64,000 nt of DNA from Sulfurovum sp. Lineage in GTDB: Bacteria; Campylobacterota; Campylobacteria; Campylobacterales; Sulfurovaceae. The position numbers and the translations under genes are program-made. Position 1 is the stretch's first letter. Each line of letters begins with the position of its first letter. The stretch spans positions 1 through 64,000 of the forward strand of contig JAMOTK010000065.1 in NCBI GenBank assembly GCA_027062365.1, written 5' to 3'. Positions 30,530-40,610 of the stretch are shown one piece after another. The notes beneath the pieces were generated by a model. It saw only the letters and a program-made list of their open reading frames with translations. It made no database searches and had not been told where the DNA came from.

Positions 30530-32218
30530 TTGAAAATAAGGGAATACATGATAGGCATAGTTCAAAAGATAAAATATATTATTATAAGTATAGGGATATT
30601 CTTCGTAGTCGGTGGGACACAAGGACTCTTGGCTCAAAGTATCAAATTTCATGATGTCGCCTCTACGGTACTGATGAATTCTTTAGCACCTTTGGACTCC
30701 AAACATTTCTTAAAAAATTTTTATAGACAACTGTTCTTTGTGCCTGTATGGGTCAAAGAAGAGGATGTCTCTGACTATACCAAAGACCTTTTTGCCCATA
30801 TCGAAAATGATAAAACACTTACCCAAAACTCAAAACTTAAACAAGATGTCCTTCGCTTAGAATATGATATAAAAGATGTCTATACTCAAAATGACACGTT
30901 AGTAGATAAAGTAAAACTAGAATTTAAAATCGCACAACTCTATAAAGGCTATGCTGATTATAAACTCTATGGGAGTATCAACTGGGGTGCTTTTCAAGGA
31001 CGTTTATTTAATCTTCGTGCCACAGCTATCACAGCAGGGTGGATTACCTATAAGCCCCCATATAGCCCTATTTCTTTGATGGAAAATGTGGTCATGGGAA
31101 GCAGTATTACCAAGATGTTTGAAAAAGCAACACCCAAAGAGTACCATTATCAAGCACTTCACAGCACTCTTTTAAAGTATTTGGAGATAGAAAAAAAGGG
31201 AGGATGGGAACATGTCTCTCTTAAGGGTACATTGGCACTAGGCAAAAAATATACAGCCGTCCCTTCTCTTCGAGAGAGATTACGCAGTAGTGGTGATTAT
31301 GTAGGGTGTAAAACAGCTGAAACAAAAATCTATGACAAATGTCTTCAAAAAGCTGTAATACACTTTCAAAAGCGTCATGGATTAATAGCCAAAGGGGTGA
31401 TGGGCAAGAAGACAGTCAAGGCATTAAATGTCCCTATTGCTACACGTATCACTCAAATGCGTCTCAATCTTGACCGTATCAAATGGCTCTATCCTCGTAA
31501 ATCTGCACGGCATATCGTGATTAATATCCCTGCGTTTACACTCTTTTTTGAAGAAGATAAAAAACTTCGCCAACAGATGAAAGTTATCGTAGGGAAAAGA
31601 AAAAACCCTACACCTGTATTTTCTAATATGGTTACAACAATTGTACTGAATCCTCAATGGAATGTGCCTAAGAGTATTATCCAAAAAGAGATGATTCCTG
31701 CATTACTCAAAAATAAAAATGCCATGAAAAAGCGAGGCATAGAGATATTTACAGGCTGGGATAAAGATGCCAAAAAAATCTCTGGAAGGTCAGTAGATTG
31801 GGCAAAGTATCGTTATAGTAAAAGTGTACCCTACCGTTTTGCACAAGTCTCAGGGTATAGAAATGCCTTAGGTAAGGTCAAATTTCTCTTCCCCAATGAA
31901 TTTTCTGTGTATATGCATGACACACCAAACAAAAAACTCTTTAACCGTAATGTAAGGGCTTTTTCTCATGGCTGTATTCGTTTGCATAAGCCTAGAGAAT
32001 TACTCAAAACTTTTTCTACTTTCAATACAAATATCAACTTTAAAAAATCACAAAAGATACTTAAAGGGAAGAAAAAAGCGTATTTTGGACTCACAAACAA
32101 AGTACCTGTAGATGTGATTTACTTGACTGCCTATGTTGATAATGCAGGTATTTTACAATTTAGAAATGACATCTATGGCTATGATAAGATGCAATTACAA
32201 TCGTATAGAAAATGGTAA
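30530..32218 (+). CDS. Second YcbB-like L,D-transpeptidase
   Basis: YSVYMHDTPNKKLFNRNVRAFSHGCIRLHKPRELL YkuD catalytic motif. Confidence 0.9.
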   Translation: MKIREYMIGIVQKIKYIIISIGIFFVVGGTQGLLAQSIKFHDVASTVLMNSLAPLDSKHFLKNFYRQLFFVPVWVKEEDVSDYTKDLFAHIENDKTLTQNSKLKQDVLRLEYDIKDVYTQNDTLVDKVKLEFKIAQLYKGYADYKLYGSINWGAFQGRLFNLRATAITAGWITYKPPYSPISLMENVVMGSSITKMFEKATPKEYHYQALHSTLLKYLEIEKKGGWEHVSLKGTLALGKKYTAVPSLRERLRSSGDYVGCKTAETKIYDKCLQKAVIHFQKRHGLIAKGVMGKKTVKALNVPIATRITQMRLNLDRIKWLYPRKSARHIVINIPAFTLFFEEDKKLRQQMKVIVGKRKNPTPVFSNMVTTIVLNPQWNVPKSIIQKEMIPALLKNKNAMKKRGIEIFTGWDKDAKKISGRSVDWAKYRYSKSVPYRFAQVSGYRNALGKVKFLFPNEFSVYMHDTPNKKLFNRNVRAFSHGCIRLHKPRELLKTFSTFNTNINFKKSQKILKGKKKAYFGLTNKVPVDVIYLTAYVDNAGILQFRNDIYGYDKMQLQSYRKW

Positions 32219-32814
32219 AACCCTTTGGCTATGCCATCGCTCTAACAGGGAGTATCGCCACAGGCAAGAGTATGGTAGCCATGATTTTTAAGGCATGGGG
32301 CTTTGACATCATAGATGCCGATAGCATCGCTCATACGATACTAGATACACAGCGTGACACTATTGCCAAGATGTTCGGAGCAGATTTAGTACAACAAGAC
32401 AAAATAGACAGAAAAGCCTTAGGTGCTATCGTCTTTACTGATACTAAAAAACGTAAACAACTTGAAGCCTTGCTTCATCCTCTCATCTACAAGCATATCG
32501 AACATCTAGCGATAGAATTGGACAAAAAGAAAGAGCCGTACCTTGTAGATATACCTCTTTTTTTTGAAAATAAATCGTATCCTATAAAGAGGGTTATCGT
32601 TGTCTATACCCCCAAAGCCATACAGCTAGAAAGACTCATACAAAGAGACAACAGTAGCCAAATAGATGCCCAAAAACGTATAGACACACAAATCTCTATA
32701 GAAGAGAAACGCACCTATGCCACCTATCTCATAGACAACAGTAGCACCGTAGAAGCACTAGAAAAAGCCTGTGTCTCTGTAAAAGAAGCTATAGAAAAAG
32801 GAACAATAAAATGA
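32212..32814 (+). CDS. coaE: Dephospho-CoA kinase
   Basis: IALTGSIATGKSMVAMIFKAWGFDIIDADSIAHTIL. Confidence 0.95.
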   Translation: MVKPFGYAIALTGSIATGKSMVAMIFKAWGFDIIDADSIAHTILDTQRDTIAKMFGADLVQQDKIDRKALGAIVFTDTKKRKQLEALLHPLIYKHIEHLAIELDKKKEPYLVDIPLFFENKSYPIKRVIVVYTPKAIQLERLIQRDNSSQIDAQKRIDTQISIEEKRTYATYLIDNSSTVEALEKACVSVKEAIEKGTIK

Positions 32815-33557
32815 CAGTCACAAAGTATTCGGCAAATGGTAATGATTTTGTAATGTGTATCGCAGCAGACAAAGAAGACCGTTCAGCATTGGCTAAAAAG
32901 CTATGCCATAGACAAAATGGTGTAGGAGCAGATGGATTGGTGGTGCTTTTACCACATAAAAAGTATGATTTTGAATGGGAATTTTATAATGCCGATGGGA
33001 GTACAGCCTCCATGTGTGGCAATGCCTCTAGGGCAGTCGCACACTTCGCCCACGAAAAAGGGATAGCCAGAGAAGGTAAAACAGAATTTCTCACAGAAGC
33101 AGGGGTGATACGTGCTACGATTAATGGTCTGTATGTAGTCAGCGATATGGTAGAACCCAAGATACTACGCACCGATATAGAAGCGTATGGGCATACATGG
33201 TGGCTCATAGACTCAGGAGTGCCTCATCTACTGTCTATCCGTGATTGTATCGAAGACTTCAACATAGAAGAAGCTAGAGCCTTACGCCATGAGTACAACT
33301 GTAATGTCAATATCTGTAAAGTAGACGGCGACACCATGTCTGTACGAACCTACGAGCGAGGGGTAGAAGATGAAACCCTAGCCTGTGGTACTGGCATAGT
33401 CGCATGTTTTATACGCAACCACAAAGAAGGCAAAGTACCCGACCAAATCAAAGTATTCCCCAAAAGTGGCGATGAACTCTATGTCAATTATGAAGAAGGC
33501 ATCTATAGATTTGGTGGCAAAGTAACCCAAACATTCGTAGCAGAAACTTCTCTTTGA
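32811..33557 (+). CDS. dapF: Diaminopimelate epimerase
   Basis: YSANGNDFVM, NADGSTASMCGNASRAVAHFA, YERGVEDETLACGTGIVA. Confidence 0.97.
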   Translation: MTVTKYSANGNDFVMCIAADKEDRSALAKKLCHRQNGVGADGLVVLLPHKKYDFEWEFYNADGSTASMCGNASRAVAHFAHEKGIAREGKTEFLTEAGVIRATINGLYVVSDMVEPKILRTDIEAYGHTWWLIDSGVPHLLSIRDCIEDFNIEEARALRHEYNCNVNICKVDGDTMSVRTYERGVEDETLACGTGIVACFIRNHKEGKVPDQIKVFPKSGDELYVNYEEGIYRFGGKVTQTFVAETSL

Positions 33558-33603
33558 TTGGTAGTAATTTTAATCAAGGCTTTAAAAAACTATACAAATT
33601 TCT

Positions 33604-33830
33604 GGTTCCTTCTAAAAAACTGTGGGTAATCCAAAATCAGCTATAATCAAAATATAAAATTCACTAAAAGAGAAGAGATGACAAAAGAATTATTCCAAAT
33701 GGCATTAAATGTAACAGAACCGTGGTTTGTAAGTGACTTGAAGTTTGATGTAGAGTCCAAAAGATTAGATGTCTATTTGGACTTTAAAAAAGGAAGTGTC
33801 TTTGATTTTTTTGATTTTTTATTATCGTAA
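33604..33830 (+). pseudogene. ISL3-family insertion-sequence remnant: putative left terminal repeat plus truncated transposase N-terminus (ORF 33678..33830, 50 aa)
   Basis: ORF MTKELFQMALNVTEPWFVSDLKFDVESKRLDVYLDFKKGSVFDFFDFLLS* resembles ISL3 transposase N-termini (LFQ.AL..T.PW.V....FD...K.LD..LDF..GS.F); upstream ggttccttctaaaaaactgtgggtaat resembles ISL3 IRs. Confidence 0.7.
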
Positions 33831-33839
33831 CATCAGTTT

Positions 33840-34358
33840 TTAATTTCCCCAACCATGCATTCGTTTGGCAACTACTATGTCATAATCGTCGAAGATATTG
33901 TCTATGATATTGATAGAGACATAGTACTGTTCTACTAAAATATCTCTCCATTCATCCCATTGTATGTAGCCTGTGCTAGGGATAATGAGGATGATGTTTC
34001 CTCCTGTTCTGATAATGGGGTAACATTTCTTTAAAAATTCTTCTTTATTTTCTTCTTCAAAGTCTAATGTTGTGATAAGGTAATCGTATTCTATGGCTTG
34101 GATGAGATAACGAGGGCGACGTAGATTGAAGTTTTTGACATGGAGGTAGGGCTTGTTTTGATGGGGATGAAGAGACTCTTCATAAAAAAGCATGTTGGTA
34201 CAGTATAAATAGTAGTCATTTTCTTGTGCAAGACAAAACTTGTGGAGTTCAGGGGTAAGGAGATGTGCTTTATTTGCAAAGTGTACAATGCGTTGGGCTG
34301 GTTTTTTTTGTAGTATCTCTAAGAGTTGTTCTATTTGCTGGGGTTCTATAGGTTTCAT
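33840..34358 (-). CDS. Hypothetical protein, possibly methyltransferase-fold
   Basis: 172-aa ORF with Rossmann-like YDYLITTLDFEEENKEEFLKKCYPIIRTGGNIILIIPSTG; no clear SAM motif I. Confidence 0.5.
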   Translation of the reverse strand: MKPIEPQQIEQLLEILQKKPAQRIVHFANKAHLLTPELHKFCLAQENDYYLYCTNMLFYEESLHPHQNKPYLHVKNFNLRRPRYLIQAIEYDYLITTLDFEEENKEEFLKKCYPIIRTGGNIILIIPSTGYIQWDEWRDILVEQYYVSINIIDNIFDDYDIVVAKRMHGWGN

Positions 34359-34436
34359 CCATTTAGTGTAGCGAAAAAACAGACTAAAAGTCTAAAAGTG
34401 TATAATGTTTTTAGAATAATAAGAAGAGGTTACTGA

Positions 34437-35456
34437 ATGGAACGCAAAAAGATATATAATCCCGAGTCACAAGAAACAACAAGCGAACGCAAGATATTTG
34501 GTGGGAATCCTACAGGTATCTTTGAACTCAATGATATTAAGTACCAGTGGGCATATAACCTTTGGGAAATGATGCTCAACAATTCATGGTATCCAAAAGA
34601 GGTAGATATGACACGTGATGTCAATGACTACAAGCATTTAACCGATGCTGAAAAATCAGCCTATGACAAAGTCTTGGCACAGCTTATCTTTATGGATTCA
34701 TTACAAACCAATAATATTATTGATAATCTTAATCCTTTTATCACAGCCCCTGAGGTCAATCTTATTTTAGTGAGACAAGCCTTTGAAGAGGCGTTACACT
34801 CTCAAAGCTATGCCGTTATGGTAGATAGTATCTCTACCAACTCCAAAGAGATTTATGACCTTTGGAGAAGAGATATGAAGCTTAAGACCAAAAATGATGC
34901 CATCGCTAAGGTCTATGAAAACCTCTCTAACAATCCTTCGGATAAAAATATCGTCAAAGCGATGTTTGCCAATCAAATATTAGAGGGGATTTACTTTTAT
35001 AGTGGATTTGCGTATCTCTATACTTTAGCACGTTCAGATAAGATGTTAGGGACTGCTCAAATGATACGCTTTATCCAAAGAGATGAGGTGACACACCTTT
35101 TGCTTTTTCAAAATATGATTAACTCTACCAAAAAAGAGAGACCAGAACTTTTTACCAAAGAGCTAGAAGATGAGGTCTATCAAATGTTTAGAGATGCCGT
35201 AAAACTAGAGTCTGAATGGGGTGCGTATATCACACAAGGACAGATACTCGGACTCACAGACAATATCATAGAACAGTATATACAATATTTAGCAGATAAG
35301 AGACTCAATGCTGTGGGCATGAAGAAGCTTTATCATGTAGAACACCCTATCAAATGGGTCGATAACTTTTCACAGTTTAACGACCAAAAAACAAACTTTT
35401 TTGAGGGAAATGTGACTAACTACTCTAAGGGTAGTTTAAATTTGGATGATTTTTAA
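34437..35456 (+). CDS. nrdB: Ribonucleoside-diphosphate reductase subunit beta
   Basis: [66 protein letters not shown]. Confidence 0.95.
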   Translation: MERKKIYNPESQETTSERKIFGGNPTGIFELNDIKYQWAYNLWEMMLNNSWYPKEVDMTRDVNDYKHLTDAEKSAYDKVLAQLIFMDSLQTNNIIDNLNPFITAPEVNLILVRQAFEEALHSQSYAVMVDSISTNSKEIYDLWRRDMKLKTKNDAIAKVYENLSNNPSDKNIVKAMFANQILEGIYFYSGFAYLYTLARSDKMLGTAQMIRFIQRDEVTHLLLFQNMINSTKKERPELFTKELEDEVYQMFRDAVKLESEWGAYITQGQILGLTDNIIEQYIQYLADKRLNAVGMKKLYHVEHPIKWVDNFSQFNDQKTNFFEGNVTNYSKGSLNLDDF

Positions 35457-36189
35457 GATGATTCCTAAACCTAAGACTTTGGAAGTTGTGACCCTGCAAC
35501 TCCCTGTCCAAGCACGGTATCAAGAAAATTTGGATGTGTTGTTATCTTACCTAGAGAGGTACAAAGAAAAACAAATTATTTTAGCCCCAGAAGTATGCCT
35601 AACGGGATTAGACTATGCACACATGACCACTGCTGCAAAATTTTCTGCTAAAGCACTGAAGATACTCAAAAAAGAGATTGATGAGCAGATTGTGGTCTTG
35701 ACCTTAGTGCTTGAAGATGGAGATGAGTTTATCAATCAAGCTGTGGTTATCCATAAGCATAAAATTATCCATAGACAAGATAAAGTCAAGCTTTTTAAAC
35801 TAGGGGATGAAGACCTTTATTTTAAAGAAGGAAAGAAAAAAAAGATTAAACCTTTTGAGATAGATGGAGTGAGCTATGCGATACTGGTTTGCTTTGAATT
35901 ACGGTTTAAAGAGTTATGGTCTCAAATAGAGGGTGTAGATGTGGTGCTTGTCCCTGCACGTTGGGGGAAGCTACGTAAAAAACATTTAGAAGTACTTTCT
36001 TCTGCTTTGGCTATCATGAATCAGTGCTATGTTATGGTATCCAATGCTTCTGATAGTGATATGGCATCTTCTTCTGCTATCATTAGCCCTTGTGGGATAC
36101 TATCAATGGATGATAGGCATGAAGCGATAGAGGGTATCGTTGATTTCCGAGAAATAAAAAAGATGCGTCGCTATATAGTGATAGATTAA
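35446..36189 (+). CDS. Carbon-nitrogen hydrolase (nitrilase) family protein
   Basis: [13 protein letters not shown] (Glu), RQDKVKLF (Lys), [15 protein letters not shown] (Cys) triad context. Confidence 0.85.
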   Translation: MIFKMIPKPKTLEVVTLQLPVQARYQENLDVLLSYLERYKEKQIILAPEVCLTGLDYAHMTTAAKFSAKALKILKKEIDEQIVVLTLVLEDGDEFINQAVVIHKHKIIHRQDKVKLFKLGDEDLYFKEGKKKKIKPFEIDGVSYAILVCFELRFKELWSQIEGVDVVLVPARWGKLRKKHLEVLSSALAIMNQCYVMVSNASDSDMASSSAIISPCGILSMDDRHEAIEGIVDFREIKKMRRYIVID

Positions 36190-36277
36190 AAGCGTATTTA
36201 ACGAGACTTTAGATAGTATTTCAATACTCTATAATAAGGGGTTATGTTTCAAAACATGAGGATAGGATAATGAGTAT

Positions 36278-36913
36278 ATGATTAAAGCAAGACAACGAGA
36301 GAATCTCGTCATAGAGATAGAAAAACTTTTTCCATTAGACACTTGTGTCAAAAAAGCATTTTTATCGGTGGATAGAGAAACGTTTGTTCCTGCACAGTTT
36401 AAGCATCTTTCTTACAATCTTGATGCCCTTCCTTTATCGGCTAGGCAATGGATTTCTTCTCCTTTAACTGTAGCAAAGATGACACAATATCTGGAACTTG
36501 AAAATATTGATTCTGTACTTGAACTAGGCTGTGGATCTGGCTATCAAGCAGCGATTCTTTCTCAGATATGCCGTCGTGTCTTTACGATAGAACGTATCGA
36601 TGAACTTCTAAAAGAGGCAAAAGATACATTTTCCAAACTCGAAATGTATAATATCTTTACACACTTTGATGATGGACAACGTGGATGGAAACAATATGCC
36701 CCTTATGACCGTATTTTATTTTCGGCTACAGCAAAAGAGATACCCAAGGTACTTTTTGAACAACTTTCAGAGGGAGGTATCCTCCTTGCACCTATTGAGA
36801 AGTCTCCCAATAATCATATCTTGACACGCTATGACAAAAAAAATGGACGTATCCGTAGTACAGAGATAGAGCCATGCCTTTTTGTCCCTATCTTAGATGG
36901 CACACAAAAATAA
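36278..36913 (+). CDS. pcm: Protein-L-isoaspartate O-methyltransferase
   Basis: VDRETFVPAQ, SVLELGCGSGYQAAILSQICRRVFTIERI, HFDDGQRGW. Confidence 0.92.
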   Translation: MIKARQRENLVIEIEKLFPLDTCVKKAFLSVDRETFVPAQFKHLSYNLDALPLSARQWISSPLTVAKMTQYLELENIDSVLELGCGSGYQAAILSQICRRVFTIERIDELLKEAKDTFSKLEMYNIFTHFDDGQRGWKQYAPYDRILFSATAKEIPKVLFEQLSEGGILLAPIEKSPNNHILTRYDKKNGRIRSTEIEPCLFVPILDGTQK

Positions 36914-36928
36914 AAAACAGGAAAAATT

Positions 36929-38017
36929 ATGCAACTACTAAAAAAATTCTCAAAAGAGTATAGTCTCTTTTTAGCAATATTTACTTTTTTTATCATTGGT
37001 TACTTTGAACATACGCTTATACAGAGTACAGTAGGTAATTTAATAGGCTTTGGTGTTTTGTTTGCTGTGATTATTTATACTGCCATGTCCGTAGCACATC
37101 ATGCCGAAATGTTGGCAGAAAAGTTTGGTGAGCCTTATGGTACGCTTATTTTGACTATCTCTGCTGTCGTTGTAGAGATAGTGATTATCGTGATTATGAT
37201 GATGCATGACAAAAACCCTGTCTTAGCTCGTGACACTATCTATGCTGCGTTGATGCTCGATATCAATGGATTGCTAGGTATTGCTGCGATTATTGGAGGT
37301 ATCAAGTATGGTGAGCAACCTTATAATGTAGATTCCTCTAATTCGTATCTCTCTATGTTACTCGTAGCTATTGGTATAGCGATGGTTTTGCCCCATTTTA
37401 TAGATGTGGAGCATCACAATATGTTTATGCTTTTTAATGTGATTACTTTTACCTTACTTTATATTGTATTTACACGGATTCAACTGACTTCTCATAAGTA
37501 CTTTTTTGAACATGATATGAAAGAAGAAACCTGTAAAAAAGAGAAATCATGTACAACACATAAAGAGATAGATGCAAGGTATCATAGTATTAACCTTGTC
37601 CTATCCATCATAGTCATAGGTGCATTAGCAGAGGTACTCTCTATCTTTATGGGCAATACTTTAGCCACATTTGGATTACCTTTAGCGATTGGGGCAGTGG
37701 GTGTTGCTGTGATTTCTGCTGCACCAGAGCTTATCACTGCTGTACGTGCTGCTGTAGATAATCGTATGCAAACAGTCATTAATATTGCACTAGGGGCTTC
37801 TTTAGCTACGGTGTTGCTTACTATCCCTGCTGTGATAGTCGTTACAAAAATCTATGGTATGGAGCTAGACCTTTCTTTGACTCCTTTACAAGGTGTAATG
37901 ATAGGGTTGACCCTTTTAGTCAGTATCGTGAATTTTAACGATGGTGAAACCAATGTTCTTGAAGGGTTTTTACACTTTATTTTATTTATCGTTTTTGTCT
38001 TTTTATTGTTTGTGTAA
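36929..38017 (+). CDS. ChaA-like Ca2+/Na+:H+ antiporter
   Basis: GEPYGTLILTISAVVVEIVIIVIMM and APELITAVRAA cation/Ca exchanger repeats. Confidence 0.85.
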   Translation: MQLLKKFSKEYSLFLAIFTFFIIGYFEHTLIQSTVGNLIGFGVLFAVIIYTAMSVAHHAEMLAEKFGEPYGTLILTISAVVVEIVIIVIMMMHDKNPVLARDTIYAALMLDINGLLGIAAIIGGIKYGEQPYNVDSSNSYLSMLLVAIGIAMVLPHFIDVEHHNMFMLFNVITFTLLYIVFTRIQLTSHKYFFEHDMKEETCKKEKSCTTHKEIDARYHSINLVLSIIVIGALAEVLSIFMGNTLATFGLPLAIGAVGVAVISAAPELITAVRAAVDNRMQTVINIALGASLATVLLTIPAVIVVTKIYGMELDLSLTPLQGVMIGLTLLVSIVNFNDGETNVLEGFLHFILFIVFVFLLFV

Positions 38018-38029
38018 CAGAGGAATGCT

Positions 38030-40513
38030 ATGAATAAATTATTTATTGCCTTTCTCTCTTTTATTGTTATTGTTCTTTCTGTTCTTATTGCGATACGACT
38101 TTTTATCTTTAGTGATAGTGGCAATGATACTATCAAGAGCTATATACAAACTTCTTTAGAACAAAAGACAGGACTGCCTGTAGATATATATGATTTTAGT
38201 TTAGATGAAAATAAAATAAAGTTTTCTCTTAAAATCAATAAAGAAATAGACGTAGATGTCATTACACAATACAATATTTTATCTCAATCTTTTGATGGTA
38301 TTTATCATATTTACAGTAAAAAATTTAACTATAAGGGGTTTGCTTTACGCCATGCTGATTTACGTGGACGTTTTACTGGGGCATCTGATGATATGCAAAT
38401 CACAGGTACAGGCAGGGTACTAGATGCAAATCTAAGCTATCGTTTACACATGGAAGAGAGTGCGTTTCAACATATAGAAGTACAGATGAAAGCACTTAAT
38501 ATCTCTGAGGTATTTGCACTTCTAGGCGAGGACTCTCTTCTTGAGGGTACGGTAGATATGAATGTATACTTACCACATATTGGAGAATCTTCAGCCAAAG
38601 GGCATGGAAAAATTATTTTACATAAATCTTTTTTTAATAGAGAAAAAATAGCCCAAAAATATGACATATCCCTACCCAAAGATAGTTATGTCATAGGTGA
38701 TATTGATATGAAGCTAGAAGGCAAAGAGTTAAGCTGTGTCTCTCAACTAGAAGGTAATCTTTTTAGCTTACGTAGTGATAATGCATCTTTTAATGTATCC
38801 AATAGAACCTTTGAAGCTCAGTATAAAATGGATGTGAATAATTTAAATCTTTTTACCCAAAATAAGCTCAGAGGTGCATTTAAGCTAGAAGGTAAAATAG
38901 AAGCAGATAAAGAGAAGTTTCATATAATGGGGGCTAGTCATTCGTGGGGAGGTATACTAGTCTTTGATAAAACAGATGTCTTTACTTTACGCTTTGATAA
39001 TTTAGCATTAGAAAAGGTGCTTTATGCTACTAAACAGCCCTCTTTTGCTAAGGGCGTACTTAGTGGAGGGATTAATAATTTTAAAGACCTAAAACAAGGT
39101 CAATATACATTAGAGATAAAAGAGGGTACTTTTATCGCAGATGTCTTCAAAAAGCAATGGGGATATGAAATACCGAGTATGAATGACTTTACTTTAGCTT
39201 CACAAGGATACATTGTCAAAGACTTTGTAGAGATGAAAAGTATCCTCAACTCAACGTTGGGTGATTTAGATTTAGCCAAAGGTAAATATCTATTAAAAGA
39301 TAAATCATTTTCTACCTCTTATGCACTTTTTTTACCCAATATAGGGCTACTGATACATGACAATATGGCAGTCAAACGAGGCTATATTCGTGCAAATGGA
39401 GAAGCTACTTTATCAGAAGAGTCTCGTATTGTAGGAAAATTAGAAGGTTTAGGAGGAGTCGTAGATTTTGAATATACGCCTAAAGACCTCAACGTAGAAG
39501 CCCCTGACCTCTTTATTGAAAAAATTCTTTCTTTGTCTGATTTACCACGCTATGTCAAGGGCAAAGTATTGACCAAAGTAACAATGCATGATATGAAAAA
39601 GAGAGAAGGGAAGTTTTCTATCAGTAGTGATGACCTTATGACTCAACCACGTATCATAGAAAAAATAATAGGTAAACCTATAGCGATTAAAATGCAGATG
39701 AGAGCTGAAGGAAATGTAACCAAAGAAAAAGTAAGATTGTCTGCATTGTTTTATAATGATATGGCAAAATTTTCTTTAGATAATATGCGTATTGACAGAA
39801 AAAATAAAACAGTAAAGAGTGAGTATCTTTTAGATATTTTAGAATTGAAAAATGCCTATGCCTTAACCAATAGAAAGCTATATGGCCCTATGAAAATTGT
39901 AGGTACGCTCTCTAAAGAAAAGGAGCTTGAGATCATAGGCTATACCCATTCTTTAGGTGGAGAGATAAGCTTTTTACAAAGAGAGCATGACATCGTTACA
40001 GATATTAACACCGTTTCTTTAGATAATATCATTGCTTTATTTGGGCATGATAGATGGGTAAATGGAGATGTACGAGGAAATATAGAGTACAATAGCAAAG
40101 AGAAGATAGGTACAGTTGATCTTAATATTTCTAAGTTTCAAATTATCTCTAACAGTAGTACAAAGATGCTCAAAACGATTATTGGCAAAGACCCCTCACG
40201 CATTATCTATCGCACTACCACACTTTACGCAGAGATAGAAAAAAACATTATAGAATATACATTGTTAGCAGAAGGTAGTCACTCTACGATAGAAATCATC
40301 AATGGACTTATAGATAGAAAATCCAATACACATAGAGCATATATTACATTCACCTACGAGGACTATGAAATAACAGGCGAAATCAAAGGAAGCATAGACC
40401 ATCCAACACTAAGTATCGACCCTACAGCACTCCTACAAAGTCCACTAGGCGAAAAGATACAAGATAAAGTAGATAAAGCCTTGGGTGGATTTTTAAAAGG
40501 GTTTAAATTTTAA
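38030..40513 (+). CDS. Large AsmA/DUF3971-like envelope protein, 827 aa
   Basis: Single N-terminal TM then long repetitive beta-type sequence; AsmA-like C-terminus (IKGSIDHPTLSIDPTALLQSPLGEKIQDKVDKALGGFLKGF). Confidence 0.65.
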   Translation: MNKLFIAFLSFIVIVLSVLIAIRLFIFSDSGNDTIKSYIQTSLEQKTGLPVDIYDFSLDENKIKFSLKINKEIDVDVITQYNILSQSFDGIYHIYSKKFNYKGFALRHADLRGRFTGASDDMQITGTGRVLDANLSYRLHMEESAFQHIEVQMKALNISEVFALLGEDSLLEGTVDMNVYLPHIGESSAKGHGKIILHKSFFNREKIAQKYDISLPKDSYVIGDIDMKLEGKELSCVSQLEGNLFSLRSDNASFNVSNRTFEAQYKMDVNNLNLFTQNKLRGAFKLEGKIEADKEKFHIMGASHSWGGILVFDKTDVFTLRFDNLALEKVLYATKQPSFAKGVLSGGINNFKDLKQGQYTLEIKEGTFIADVFKKQWGYEIPSMNDFTLASQGYIVKDFVEMKSILNSTLGDLDLAKGKYLLKDKSFSTSYALFLPNIGLLIHDNMAVKRGYIRANGEATLSEESRIVGKLEGLGGVVDFEYTPKDLNVEAPDLFIEKILSLSDLPRYVKGKVLTKVTMHDMKKREGKFSISSDDLMTQPRIIEKIIGKPIAIKMQMRAEGNVTKEKVRLSALFYNDMAKFSLDNMRIDRKNKTVKSEYLLDILELKNAYALTNRKLYGPMKIVGTLSKEKELEIIGYTHSLGGEISFLQREHDIVTDINTVSLDNIIALFGHDRWVNGDVRGNIEYNSKEKIGTVDLNISKFQIISNSSTKMLKTIIGKDPSRIIYRTTTLYAEIEKNIIEYTLLAEGSHSTIEIINGLIDRKSNTHRAYITFTYEDYEITGEIKGSIDHPTLSIDPTALLQSPLGEKIQDKVDKALGGFLKGFKF

Positions 40514-40610
40514 GAATAAGTGATGATTATGTTTAATTTGGTTATGATTTTAGAATACATACTTTTAAAAGTGAGAGGGTAGCTAATATGATAAAAAGTG
40601 ATTTTAGATA

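Noticed and set aside
33831-33863. Possible right-end ISL3 inverted repeat (minus strand ggttggggaaattaaaaactgatg)
   Set aside because: Only a partial match to the left-end sequence, and it overlaps the stop region of the minus-strand hypothetical gene; likely coincidence.
36244-36257. Short palindrome ATGTTTcaAAACAT upstream of pcm
   Set aside because: Only a 6-bp arm in AT-rich intergenic DNA; could easily arise by chance.
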